NCBI GenBank assembly: GCA_019236485.1
Contig: JAFAIY010000294.1
Coordinates: forward strand, 1-8,414
DNA from: Comamonas sp.
Lineage (GTDB): Bacteria > Pseudomonadota > Gammaproteobacteria > Burkholderiales > Burkholderiaceae_C
Reading direction: 5' to 3'
Length of the DNA: 8,414 bases
This document shows positions 1-7,338 of the stretch, in pieces. Position 1 is the stretch's first letter. The number at the start of each line of letters is the position of its first letter. The position numbers and the translations under genes were made by a program. The notes under the pieces are model-generated. The model made no database searches. It was not told the origin of the DNA and worked only from the letters and a program-made list of their open reading frames with translations.

Positions 1-654
1 GGTGGCGGCCTGCCCGTCAAGACCAATCTCGGGGCCGAAGACCAGGCCGCGGTGGAGCTGCTCTGCGGCCGCTACCGCTATACGGGCGGCGCGGGCCAGC
101 TGCTGGCCCACTGGCTGCCGGAGCTGCTGCAGGTGAATCTGCTCGCCGGCGCGCCGCAGCAAGGCCTGCAGGCACTGGTGGACTGGCTGCGCAGCGAGGC
201 CGCAGCACCGCCCCTGCCCGGCGCGCATGCGGTGATGGACGGGCTGGGCCAGGCCCTGCTGGGTCAGGCCTTGCGCGCGGCTCCGCAGATGCAGCTGCCC
301 GCGGGTCTGCTGCCGCTGCTGGCCGATGCGCGGCTCGCGCCTTCGATACGCGCCGTGCTCGATGCTCCCGACAGCCACTGGACCATAGAGACTCTGGCCC
401 GCACCGTGGCCATGTCGCGCGCCAGCTATGCGCGCCGTTTTCAGGCTCTGGCCGGCTGCGGTGTGGCCGAGTTCGTGCTGCGCCTGCGCATCATGCAGGC
501 CTGTGCCTGGCTGGCTCAGAGCCGGCGCAGCGTGGCCGATGTGGCCGAGGCCGTGGGCTATGGCTCCGAAGCCGCTTTTGCCACGGCCTTCAAGCGCGTT
601 CTGGGGCAGACGCCGGCGCGCTGGCGCCGGGCCCAGTTCAACGACGCCGATTAG
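1..654 (+). CDS. AraC-family transcriptional regulator, 5'-truncated by window edge
   Basis: The reading frame is open from the first base, so the start codon lies upstream of the window; 217 residues are visible. The C-terminal ~95 residues form a typical AraC/XylS DNA-binding region. The first helix-turn-helix begins near residue 127 (WTIETLARTVAMSRASYARRF). The second begins near residue 177 (SVADVAEAVGYGSEAAFATAFKR) and is followed by the family's GQTPARWRR-type ending. The N-terminal part (GLPVKTNLG, LLCGRYRY, then a Leu-rich stretch) matches the cupin-type sensor half (AraC_binding/Cupin_6) common in proteobacteria, whose ligand cannot be read from sequence. It would act in the cytoplasm as an activator or repressor. 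Its target is unknown: no divergent partner is visible, and the gene downstream has its own LexA-type operator, so I do not infer that it regulates that operon. Family assignment is firm; function is unknown. Confidence 0.93.
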   Translation, partial: GGGLPVKTNLGAEDQAAVELLCGRYRYTGGAGQLLAHWLPELLQVNLLAGAPQQGLQALVDWLRSEAAAPPLPGAHAVMDGLGQALLGQALRAAPQMQLPAGLLPLLADARLAPSIRAVLDAPDSHWTIETLARTVAMSRASYARRFQALAGCGVAEFVLRLRIMQACAWLAQSRRSVADVAEAVGYGSEAAFATAFKRVLGQTPARWRRAQFNDAD

Positions 655-695
655 CGCCCGGCCAAGCTGGGCCTGCCGGCGGCCTCAGCGCGCGA

Positions 696-717
696 GCGGC
701 CGCAAATCCCCGGCCGC
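696..717 (+). terminator. GC-rich hairpin after the AraC-family gene
   Basis: A perfect 7-bp stem (GCGGCCG at 696-702 with CGGCCGC at 711-717) encloses an 8-base loop, 41 bases past the regulator's stop codon. No T-tract follows, so it is not a canonical Rho-independent terminator. It could slow or end transcription from the regulator gene before the SOS promoter region. Because the local DNA is very GC-rich, chance is a real alternative. Confidence 0.3.
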
Positions 718-733
718 CGCTGCACTATGTCAG

Positions 734-749
734 CTGTATAAAAATACAG
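734..749 (+). promoter_or_regulatory. LexA-binding SOS box ahead of the fan1-helicase operon
   Basis: The sequence CTGTATAAAAATACAG is a perfect CTGT-N8-ACAG inverted repeat with an entirely A/T spacer. This matches the LexA operator form used by Gammaproteobacteria and Betaproteobacteria (CTGT followed by alternating A/T, then ACAG). It is an AT-rich island in very GC-rich DNA, and it sits 20 bases before the preferred start codon of the nuclease gene. The embedded TATAAA (737-742) could serve as a -10 element, which would place LexA directly over the core promoter. No good -35 is visible 15-19 bases upstream. The match is seen directly in the sequence; LexA binding and damage induction are inferred, and are supported by the DNA-repair function of both downstream genes. 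Confidence 0.85.
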
Positions 750-769
750 TTTTGCTTTCGGCTTCCATC

Positions 770-2464
770 TTGACCGCAGCTCCTGCCAGCGTAGCGCCGC
801 ACCGCTTTTACTATCTGCACAACTTCCAGCGCGCGCTGGACTGGTTGGGCCGGCGCTACGGCGATCTGCTGGACGAGGAAGAGGGCCGCTTTCTCACGCA
901 GTTTGCTGGTCTGCCCCAGCCCGCGCAGGCGCTGCTGGTGCGCATGGTGATGCGCCGCGGCCCCTGGTTTCGCGCCAGCAAGCTGGTGTATGAGGAAATT
1001 CCGCATATCCAGGCGGCCGCGCTGCCGCTGCTGGCGCTGGGCTGGCTCAGCGCCGAGGCGCCCATGGCGCTTGCCGAGCTGTTTGACCTGCACACCAAGC
1101 CCGAGTTGCTGCAGATCCTGGACGGTGCACCCATACAGGCTTCCATGCGCAAGGCCGATATGCTGCTGGCGCTGGCCGATAGGGCCGAGCTGCTCCAGCC
1201 CTATGCGGCCTGGCACCCGCAGGCCAGCGAACCCGTCTGGCGCGTGATGGTGGGCGAGCTCTGCGAGCGCCTGCGCCTGATGCTCTTCGGCAATCTGCAC
1301 CAGGACTGGTCGGAGTTTGTGCTGGCCGATCTGGGCATCTTCCGCTACGAGGCCGTGGCGCTGGACGCGGGTTCGCGCGCCTTCCAGAGCCGCGCCGACC
1401 TGGACTTCTATCTGGCCATGGCGGCCGGCCGCCGCGCTCTGGATGAAGGCGCGGATCCGGCGGCGCTGCTGCAGGAGCTTGTCGCAAGTGAAAGCCCCAA
1501 CCCCTGGCTGGAGCAGCGCCGCGCCAAGCTTTTGCTGCGCCTGGGTCAGGCCGGCGAAAAAGCCCAGGACTGGCCGCTGGCCGCTCGGGCCTACACGGCC
1601 AGCCGCTACCCCGGCGCGCGCCACCGGCATATTCGCGTGCTGGAGCGCATGCAGCAGCTCGATCAGGCTCTGGCCCTTGCCCGGCAAGCGCAGGCTGCTC
1701 CTGAAAGCGAGGAGGAGCGGCAGCGCCTGGCGCGCATGCTGCCGCGCCTGCAGCGCAGCCTGGGGCTGGGCCGCGGCGCGCGTACCCCGGCGCTGGCTCC
1801 CGCCGTGGCCGCGTTGCGCAGCGATATCGAGCTGGATGCACCGCTTCGGCCCCAGGCCGTCGAATACGCGCTGCGCGAGCACTGGCATAGCGCCGACGCG
1901 CCCGTGTTCTATGTAGAGAACGCGCTCGTCAATTCGCTGTTCGGACTGCTGTGCTGGCCGGCCATCTTTGCACCGCTGCAGGGGGCCTTCTTCCACCCGT
2001 TCCAGAGCGGCCCGGCCGATCTGGGCTCACCCGATTTCGTGCCGCGTCGCCGGCAACTGTTCGACGCCTGTCTGGCCGAACTCGAGGACGGCAGCTACCG
2101 CGCCAGCATACGCCGCAACTTCGCGCAGAAGCAGGGCATCCAGTCGCCTTTTGTCTTCTGGGGTAGCTTGAGCGAAGAGCTGCTGGAGCTGGCGCTGGAC
2201 TGCATTCCCGCGGCCCATCTGCAGCTGCTGTTCGAGCGCCTGCTGCACGATGTGAAGACCAACCGCACGGGCTTTCCCGATCTGGTGCGCTTCTGGCCCG
2301 CAAGGCCCGCGCCGGCCGCGCGCTACGAGCTGGTCGAAGTCAAGGCCCCGGGCGACAAGCTGCAGGACAACCAGATCCGCTGGCTCGCCTATTGCAGCGA
2401 CCAGGGCATACCGGTGAGCGTCTGCCATGTGCAGTGGCGGGGCCCGGGGGATGAGGCCGCATGA
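770..2464 (+). CDS. fan1: Bacterial FAN1-type VRR-NUC structure-specific nuclease
   Basis: With a TTG start at 770 this is 564 residues, close to the usual length of bacterial FAN1. The N-terminal region opens with YYLHNFQRAL (about residue 14) and continues through a helical, SAP-like DNA-binding part (PWFRASKLVYEEI). A Leu/Ala-rich TPR-like middle follows, then a C-terminal VRR-NUC domain from about residue 440. The PD-(D/E)XK catalytic residues are visible as GFPD (D504) and EVK (E523, K525). The conserved stretch QSPFVFWGSLSEELLELAL (from residue 458) precedes them. FAN1 proteins cut 5' flaps and digest 5'-3' in steps, which unhooks interstrand crosslinks. The start is uncertain: no in-frame ATG or GTG exists after the SOS box, leaving TTG at 752 or 770. 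I prefer 770 because it leaves a short leader. No clear ribosome-binding site is visible for either. The stop overlaps the next gene's start (ATGA). A LexA box lies just upstream, so the gene is probably damage-inducible. Confidence 0.9.
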   Translation: MTAAPASVAPHRFYYLHNFQRALDWLGRRYGDLLDEEEGRFLTQFAGLPQPAQALLVRMVMRRGPWFRASKLVYEEIPHIQAAALPLLALGWLSAEAPMALAELFDLHTKPELLQILDGAPIQASMRKADMLLALADRAELLQPYAAWHPQASEPVWRVMVGELCERLRLMLFGNLHQDWSEFVLADLGIFRYEAVALDAGSRAFQSRADLDFYLAMAAGRRALDEGADPAALLQELVASESPNPWLEQRRAKLLLRLGQAGEKAQDWPLAARAYTASRYPGARHRHIRVLERMQQLDQALALARQAQAAPESEEERQRLARMLPRLQRSLGLGRGARTPALAPAVAALRSDIELDAPLRPQAVEYALREHWHSADAPVFYVENALVNSLFGLLCWPAIFAPLQGAFFHPFQSGPADLGSPDFVPRRRQLFDACLAELEDGSYRASIRRNFAQKQGIQSPFVFWGSLSEELLELALDCIPAAHLQLLFERLLHDVKTNRTGFPDLVRFWPARPAPAARYELVEVKAPGDKLQDNQIRWLAYCSDQGIPVSVCHVQWRGPGDEAA

Positions 2465-4872
2465 AGCCGCAAGTGCTGGCCGCGACGCCTGCCATGCCTA
2501 TGGTCGTGGCCGTCAGAGCCCTGTGCGAATTCACGGCCCGCGGCGGCGATCTGGACCTGCGCTTTACGCCTGCGCCCAGCGCTCTCGAAGGCATGGAGGG
2601 CCATGCTCTGGTGCAAAAGCGCCGCGGCAAAAGCTATGAGGCCGAGATTGCGCTCAGCGGCTGTTTCGAGGACCTGCTGGTGCGCGGCCGCGCCGACGGC
2701 TATGACCCGGAGCGCCAGCAGTTAGAGGAGATCAAGACCTATCGCGGGCAGCTGGACGGCGTGCGCCCCCATCACCGCATTCTGCACTGGGCCCAGGCCA
2801 AGATCTACGGCCATCTGTTGTGCCTGGAGCGCGGGCTGGAGCGGCTGAAGCTGGCTCTGGTCTATCTCGATATAGGCAGCCAGGAGGAGACGGTGCTGGT
2901 CGAGGAATATGCGGCCGCCGATCTGCAGGCGTTTTTCGAGCTGCAATGCGGCCGCTACCTGGGCTGGGCGCGGCTCGAGGCAGAGCACAGACGGCGGCGC
3001 GGCGCGGCACTCGCGGCGCTGCAGTTTCCCATGCCGTCTTTTCGCGCGGGACAGCGGGAGCTGGCCGTGGCCGTGTACCGCACGGCCAAGGCTCGGTCTG
3101 CGGCTCAAGCAGGACGCAACTGTTTGATGGCGCAGGCGCCCACGGGCATAGGCAAGACGCTGGCTACGATTTTTCCCATGCTCAAGGCCATGGCCGAACC
3201 TGCGCCAGGCCGGGAGCTAGACAAGCTGTTCTTTCTGACCGCCAAGGGAACGGGCCACGGGCTGGCCCTGCATGCGCTGGGCCAGCTCCAGGCCGCGCTC
3301 GCAGCGCAGACGACCGCCGAGCCGCTGCGCGTGCTGGACATGCAGGCGCGCGACAAGAGCTGCGAGCATCCCGACAAGGCCTGCCACGGCGACTCCTGCC
3401 CGCTGGCGCGCGGCTTTTTTGACCGCCTGGCCGCCGCACGGGCCGCGGCGCTGGAGCAGGCCGAGGCCTGGGATGCGCCCGGCCTGCGCAGCCTGGCGCT
3501 CGCCCATGGCATCTGCCCCTACTATCTGGCGCAGGAGCTGGCGCGCTGGGCCGATGTGGTGGTGGCCGACTACAACTACTACTACGACAGCGCCGCCATG
3601 CTTTACGCGCTGGCCCAGCAACAGGGCTGGCGCGTGGGCGTGCTGGTGGACGAGGCCCACAATCTGCTGGAGCGCGCCAGGCGCATGTATACCGCGCAGC
3701 TGTCGCAGTTCGATCTGGCGGCCGCCAGGCAGGGCGCGAGCGGCGGCGTGAAGAAGGCGCTGGCCGGCCTGCAGCGCCAGTGGAACGCGCTCAATCGGGA
3801 GCTGATCGATCAGCAGCATGGCGAGGGCGATGCCGTCACCTACCGAAGCTGGAGCGCCGTGCCACCGGCACTGCTGGCCGCCGTGCAGCGCGCCGTGGGG
3901 GCGATCGCCGAGCTGCAGGCCGACCAGCCTCTGCCTCCGGGCGACCCTTTGCTCGGCTTCTACTGGGAGCTGCTGCACTTCCAGGCCCTGGCCGATCAAT
4001 TCGGGCCGCATGCGCTGTTCGATCTGCAGCTGGCCGCGGCGCGCAGATCGGCCAGGAATCCTGCGTCTACGCTGTGCATACGCAATGTGATTCCCGCGCC
4101 GCATCTGGTCGCGCGCCACGCGGCGGCCGAAGCCACGGCGCTGTTTTCGGGCACGCTGAGCCCGCCGGGCTTTTATCGCGATCTGCTGGGCCTGCCCGCG
4201 GACACGGCCTGGCTGGAGGTGGAGGCGCCGTTTGCCGCGCACCAGCTGCAGGTGCGCATTGCCGGCCATATCTCCACGCGCTGGCGCGACCGCGAGGCCT
4301 CGCTGGCCCCCATGGCCGATCTGGTGGCGCGCCAGTATGCGGACCGGCCAGGCAACTATCTGTGCTTTGTGAGCAGCTTCGACTATCTGCAGCGCTTGGC
4401 CGCCACCCTGCAGCGCCGGCACCCGCAGCTGCCGCTGTGGCAGCAGACCCCGGCCATGAACGAGGCGGGCCGCGCCGAGTTTCTGCAGCGCTTTGTCGAG
4501 GGCGGGCAGGGCATAGGCCTGGCCGTGCTGGGCGGCGCTTTTTCCGAAGGGGTGGACCTGCCGGGCACGCGTCTGATCGGGGCCTTCGTGGCCACGCTGG
4601 GCCTGCCCCAGCTGAATCCGGTGAACCAGGCCATGCAGCAGGCCATGGACGCCTACATGGGGGGCGGTCGCGGTTATGACTACACTTACCTCTACCCGGG
4701 CCTGCGCAAGGTGGTGCAGGCCGCGGGACGCGTGATCCGCACCGAGGACGACCGGGGTGTGGTGATCCTGATGGACGACCGCTTCCGGCGCGCGGAGGTC
4801 AGGGCTTTGCTGCCCGGGTGGTGGCAGCTGAATGCCCGTGATTCGGAGGAGCAGGCCGGAAACGCTCGCTGA
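2461..4872 (+). CDS. XPD/DinG-family Fe-S helicase with N-terminal PD-(D/E)XK nuclease motif
   Basis: This 803-residue protein begins with a RecB/Cas4-like nuclease segment of about 170 residues: GRADGY (D79), then LEEIKTY (E90, K92), with a downstream helix HWAQAKIYGHLL. A superfamily 2 helicase follows. Walker A is APTGIGKT (K232). Four cysteines (C301, C308, C313, C352) are spaced as ligands of the XPD/DinG 4Fe-4S cluster. The Walker B box is DEAH (397-400), and motif VI is QAAGRVIRTEDDRG (753-766). Family members unwind DNA 5'-3' using ATP. The start ATG overlaps the stop of the FAN1 gene by four bases (ATGA), indicating translational coupling and probable joint action, for example one opening forks or flaps and the other cutting them. 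It is probably under the same LexA box. It is not simply an E. coli dinG orthologue, because classical DinG lacks this nuclease segment. Helicase assignment is very firm; nuclease activity is inferred from motif spacing only. Confidence 0.93.
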   Translation: MKPQVLAATPAMPMVVAVRALCEFTARGGDLDLRFTPAPSALEGMEGHALVQKRRGKSYEAEIALSGCFEDLLVRGRADGYDPERQQLEEIKTYRGQLDGVRPHHRILHWAQAKIYGHLLCLERGLERLKLALVYLDIGSQEETVLVEEYAAADLQAFFELQCGRYLGWARLEAEHRRRRGAALAALQFPMPSFRAGQRELAVAVYRTAKARSAAQAGRNCLMAQAPTGIGKTLATIFPMLKAMAEPAPGRELDKLFFLTAKGTGHGLALHALGQLQAALAAQTTAEPLRVLDMQARDKSCEHPDKACHGDSCPLARGFFDRLAAARAAALEQAEAWDAPGLRSLALAHGICPYYLAQELARWADVVVADYNYYYDSAAMLYALAQQQGWRVGVLVDEAHNLLERARRMYTAQLSQFDLAAARQGASGGVKKALAGLQRQWNALNRELIDQQHGEGDAVTYRSWSAVPPALLAAVQRAVGAIAELQADQPLPPGDPLLGFYWELLHFQALADQFGPHALFDLQLAAARRSARNPASTLCIRNVIPAPHLVARHAAAEATALFSGTLSPPGFYRDLLGLPADTAWLEVEAPFAAHQLQVRIAGHISTRWRDREASLAPMADLVARQYADRPGNYLCFVSSFDYLQRLAATLQRRHPQLPLWQQTPAMNEAGRAEFLQRFVEGGQGIGLAVLGGAFSEGVDLPGTRLIGAFVATLGLPQLNPVNQAMQQAMDAYMGGGRGYDYTYLYPGLRKVVQAAGRVIRTEDDRGVVILMDDRFRRAEVRALLPGWWQLNARDSEEQAGNAR

Positions 4873-4930
4873 CGTTTCGCTTTGTAATCTGCGTCAACCC
4901 GCTTTCTGCAGCCTCGATACTCGGGGCCAA

Positions 4931-4935
4931 AGGAG
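4931..4935 (+). promoter_or_regulatory. Ribosome-binding site fixing the SUFU start
   Basis: AGGAG lies 7 bases before the ATG at 4943, inside the run AAAGGAGAAAAG. The reading frame stays open upstream into the helicase gene, so this strong site is what decides the start and rules out longer forms. The 70-base gap from the helicase stop contains no convincing promoter or terminator. Confidence 0.8.
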
Positions 4936-4942
4936 AAAAGCC

Positions 4943-6067
4943 ATGAGTTACAGCGACAGCCCTGCGGTGCAGGATCAAGCCCTGGAGGAAGACGGGGCTC
5001 TGGGCTGGGACGCGATCGACCGGGCGCTGGCAGCGGTCTACGGGGAGCAACAGGCGGCCCACTACGGCGCGCTGGTCAAGTTCCGCCTTGGCGGAACCGA
5101 CCCGCTGGACGGCATCAGCGTCTATCGCAGCGAGCAGGGGCGCCCGCACTGGCACTATGTGACCTACGGATTCAGCGATCTGTACGGCAATCTGGACGAC
5201 AGCCACGACGTCGCCGCGGGCAAGCCCAGCGGCTATGGCTTCGAGCTGACCTTCAGGCTGGCCCGCGGCGAGGACGAGCAGGAGCCGCCGAGCTGGCCGC
5301 TGAACTTTTTGCAAAATATCGCGCGATATGTGTTTCGCACCGGCAATGTGTTCGCGCCCGGCCACTGGATGACGGCCAACGGCCCGTTGCGCGCCGACGC
5401 CGATACGCAGCTCACCGAGATGGGCTTTGTGCGGGACCCGCTGCTGCCGTCTGTGCAAACGCCCTATGGCGAGCTGATGTTTCTGCAGCTTGTGGGTCTG
5501 ACGGCCGATGAGTTGCGCGAGATCAGGCGCTGGAATGTGCAGGGTGCGCTGCAGGCCATGGAGCCGCATATGCCGCTGTGGATCGCCGACCTTGCGCGGC
5601 CCAGCCTGCATGATCTGCCCGATGTCCAGGCTGCGATAGATGCCGGAGCCGCCGACGAGGGCTCCAAGACCGGGGTGCTCTACAACGATGTGCTGGTGTT
5701 CAGGCAGCGCAAGCGCCTGCTGCGCAGCGCGCAGATCGTGGTGCGCCTGGGCAGCTTGGCCGTGCGCGACCTCAAGGCCATGCTGCCCGCGCGCCTGCCC
5801 CATGGGCGCACGCTGATTCTGGCCGGCGACGGCGCCACGCTGGAATTCAGGCCCGCGGGTGAGGGCCAGGGGGCGCAGCTGGACTGGCAAAACGGCCATG
5901 AACTCAGGCTGGGCCTCAGTGCCGCCCAGATGCAGGCCTGGGTGCGCTCCGTCAAGGGCCGCGAGGGCGAGTACACGGTGCCGGGGCTGGACGGCCTGGT
6001 CTGGAAGGTGCAGACCAGCGTCATCACCGACAACCTCGGCAATGTGACCGGCAAATACCAGGAGTGA
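4943..6067 (+). CDS. Suppressor of fused (SUFU) domain protein
   Basis: A 374-residue protein with no signal peptide or membrane segment. Residues ~40-215 match the SUFU fold (PF05076) very closely. PHWHYVTYGFSDLYG (from 68), SGYGFELTFRL (96-106), WPLNFLQNIARYVF and VQTPYGELMFLQLVG (from 171) correspond almost word for word to segments I recall from animal SUFU, the Hedgehog-pathway inhibitor that binds GLI factors. The C-terminal half (about 215-374) is beta-rich and I cannot assign it independently; full-length bacterial SUFU homologues carry a comparable tail. Bacteria have no Hedgehog pathway. SUFU-family proteins have been proposed as immunity proteins of polymorphic toxin systems, but no toxin is visible within this window. 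It lies 70 bases after the helicase and has its own strong ribosome-binding site, so it may or may not be co-transcribed with it. Family call is firm; role is unknown. Confidence 0.92.
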   Translation: MSYSDSPAVQDQALEEDGALGWDAIDRALAAVYGEQQAAHYGALVKFRLGGTDPLDGISVYRSEQGRPHWHYVTYGFSDLYGNLDDSHDVAAGKPSGYGFELTFRLARGEDEQEPPSWPLNFLQNIARYVFRTGNVFAPGHWMTANGPLRADADTQLTEMGFVRDPLLPSVQTPYGELMFLQLVGLTADELREIRRWNVQGALQAMEPHMPLWIADLARPSLHDLPDVQAAIDAGAADEGSKTGVLYNDVLVFRQRKRLLRSAQIVVRLGSLAVRDLKAMLPARLPHGRTLILAGDGATLEFRPAGEGQGAQLDWQNGHELRLGLSAAQMQAWVRSVKGREGEYTVPGLDGLVWKVQTSVITDNLGNVTGKYQE

Positions 6068-6158
6068 CGGCCATCGCCTGCCCGGCTTGCCGTGCTGGAT
6101 GGACCAGCGCGCAATGCCGGAAGCAGGGCCGCGTCGCCGCGCGGCATGCCAGGCGCTT

Positions 6159-6658
6159 TCAGAGCATGCGATCGTCGGACAGCTTGCCCGGCAGCTGTGC
6201 CAGGCCCTTGGCAAACCAGCCTATGCGCTGGGTCTCGCGCACATCGAGCCGGGGCACATAGGGCTTGATGTCCAGCACCGGCGTCCATCCAGCATATCGT
6301 TGCCGCGAAACTGCAGCATGCAGCCGTCCACGCTCAGCAGCTCGATGATGGACAGGCCTATGCGGTTGGGCCGCGCGGGCGCACGGGTCGCAAACACGCC
6401 ATGGCTGCGGTCATCCATAAAGGGCGTGACCTCGAGCTTTTCCTGGGCCTGATGCAGATGGGTGAGCACGATCAGGTACTGGAACTCCTGCACATCGCGC
6501 AGCCCCGGCACGAACGGCGCAAACACCTCGATCTGGCCCAGGTGCTGGTCGGCAGCCACCGTCTGTATGGGCATGCCCACCGTGCTTTTGAAGGGGCTGT
6601 GCACACGGCCTATGGCGCGCATGGCAATGGCTGAGGTCTCGGCAGTCGGCTGGTTCAT
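6159..6658 (-). pseudogene. trmO: trmO (tsaA), tRNA t6A37 N6-methyltransferase, one-base frameshift
   Basis: TrmO is a SAM-dependent beta-barrel enzyme that methylates t6A at position 37 of ACY-decoding tRNA(Thr). From ATG at 6658, the minus-strand frame encodes MNQPTAETSAIAMRAIGRV and the family hallmark DRSHGVFATRAPARPNRIGLS. It then breaks after DMLDG. Immediately past the break, a second frame continues as PVLDIKPYVPRLDVRETQR and ends GKLSDDRML, with its stop at 6159. Adding one base between 6284 and 6285 (restoring DG-T-PVLDI) rejoins the two into a 166-residue protein of the short TrmO type. As written, translation runs out of frame and stops near 6221, losing about 40 conserved residues including the DIKPYVP segment. 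An ATG at 6682 is an alternative start. Both halves are otherwise intact, so this is either a very recent mutation or a sequencing error. Confidence 0.85.
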
Positions 6659-6804
6659 GACGGAATTATCCCGCCTGCGCATATTCGCCCGTCCGCGCGC
6701 TTATGCAGCGGACCGGCTCCATGCCGCCAAATCGCTGCGCAGGCCTTTGTGTCTGCCGATAATGGCGGGCTGTGAGTGCGGCGCCGGTCGCCGGGAAAGA
6801 AGAG

Positions 6805-7338
6805 ATGAACGATCTGAAAATTGTGCAATGCACGCACGAGCGCCATGCGGCCGCGATTCTGGAAATATTCAACGACGCCATCGTCAATTCCACGGCGCTC
6901 TACGACTACCGGCCGCGCACAGCGCAGAACATGGTGAGCTGGTTCGAGGCCAAGCGCGGCGGCAACTGGCCGGTCATTGGCATAGAGGACGAGCAGGGCC
7001 GGCTGCTGGGCTTTTGCAGCTGGGGCAGCTTCCGCGCCTATCCGGCCTATAAGTACACGGTCGAGCATTCGGTCTATGTCCACCCTCGGCACCGCGGCCG
7101 CGGGTTGGGCCTGCAGCTCATGGAGCTGCTGATCGCCGAAGCGCGCCGCCGCGGCGATGTGCATGTGATGGTCGGCGCCATCGATGCCGCCAACGAGGGC
7201 AGCATCGCTCTGCACCAGCGCCTGGGCTTCAAGCATGTGGGCAACATGCCCCAGGTCGGTTTCAAGTTCGGCCGCTGGCTGGATCTGGCCTTCTACCAGC
7301 TCACGCTGGAGACGCCGCTGCAGCCCGTGGACGGCTGA
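6805..7338 (+). CDS. GNAT N-acetyltransferase, Pat/MnaT (phosphinothricin/methionine sulfone) type
   Basis: A 177-residue single-domain GNAT enzyme that transfers acetyl from acetyl-CoA to a small amine. The acetyl-CoA pyrophosphate-binding motif is R-x-x-G-x-G in HRGRGLG (R97, G100, G102), after the beta-strand EHSVYVHP. The N-terminus (AAILEIFNDAIVNSTALYDYRP) and the features GFCSWGSFRAYPAYKYTVE and GAIDAANEGSIALHQRLGF are typical of the Pat/Bar/YncA group. Members acetylate phosphinothricin, methionine sulfone or sulfoximine, so the natural role may be protection against such glutamate analogues or general amino-acid detoxification; the exact substrate cannot be read. I chose ATG 6805 because it follows a purine-rich AAAGAAGAG at good spacing; an in-frame GTG at 6772 is a weaker alternative. 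It is divergent from trmO across about 146 bases. Confidence 0.9.
   Translation: MNDLKIVQCTHERHAAAILEIFNDAIVNSTALYDYRPRTAQNMVSWFEAKRGGNWPVIGIEDEQGRLLGFCSWGSFRAYPAYKYTVEHSVYVHPRHRGRGLGLQLMELLIAEARRRGDVHVMVGAIDAANEGSIALHQRLGFKHVGNMPQVGFKFGRWLDLAFYQLTLETPLQPVDG

Noticed and set aside
428..769. N-terminal extension of the FAN1 frame back into the AraC-family gene
   Set aside because: It would overlap about 227 bases of a well-conserved HTH region, place the SOS box inside the coding sequence, and its translation is unlike FAN1 and rich in Arg/Pro/Trp from the wrong frame.
725..1996. 423-residue open frame on the minus strand opposite the FAN1 gene
   Set aside because: It is antisense to a gene with clear catalytic motifs. 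The Gln/Arg/Ala-rich translation has no recognisable domain and is what GC-rich codon use produces on the opposite strand.
3217..4422. 401-residue minus-strand open frame opposite the helicase
   Set aside because: Low-complexity composition (Gln, Arg, Gly, Ala) and an unquestionable helicase on the other strand.
6128..6145. GC hairpin (GCCGCG ... CGCGGC) between the convergent SUFU and trmO genes
   Set aside because: The stem is only 6 bp with no T-tract on either strand, in GC-rich DNA where such pairings are common; not enough for a terminator call.
4799..6214. 471-residue open frame on the minus strand opposite the SUFU gene
   Set aside because: It lies opposite strongly conserved SUFU codons, spans the ends of two other genes, and shows no family motif; an antisense shadow.
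6663..6700. Possible -10 element (GATAAT, minus strand) before trmO
   Set aside because: It lies only a few bases before the ATG at 6658, and no matching -35 is found at suitable spacing.
6756..6765. GATAAT on the plus strand as a promoter -10 for the acetyltransferase gene
   Set aside because: A single hexamer without a recognisable -35 at 16-18 bases; unsupported.
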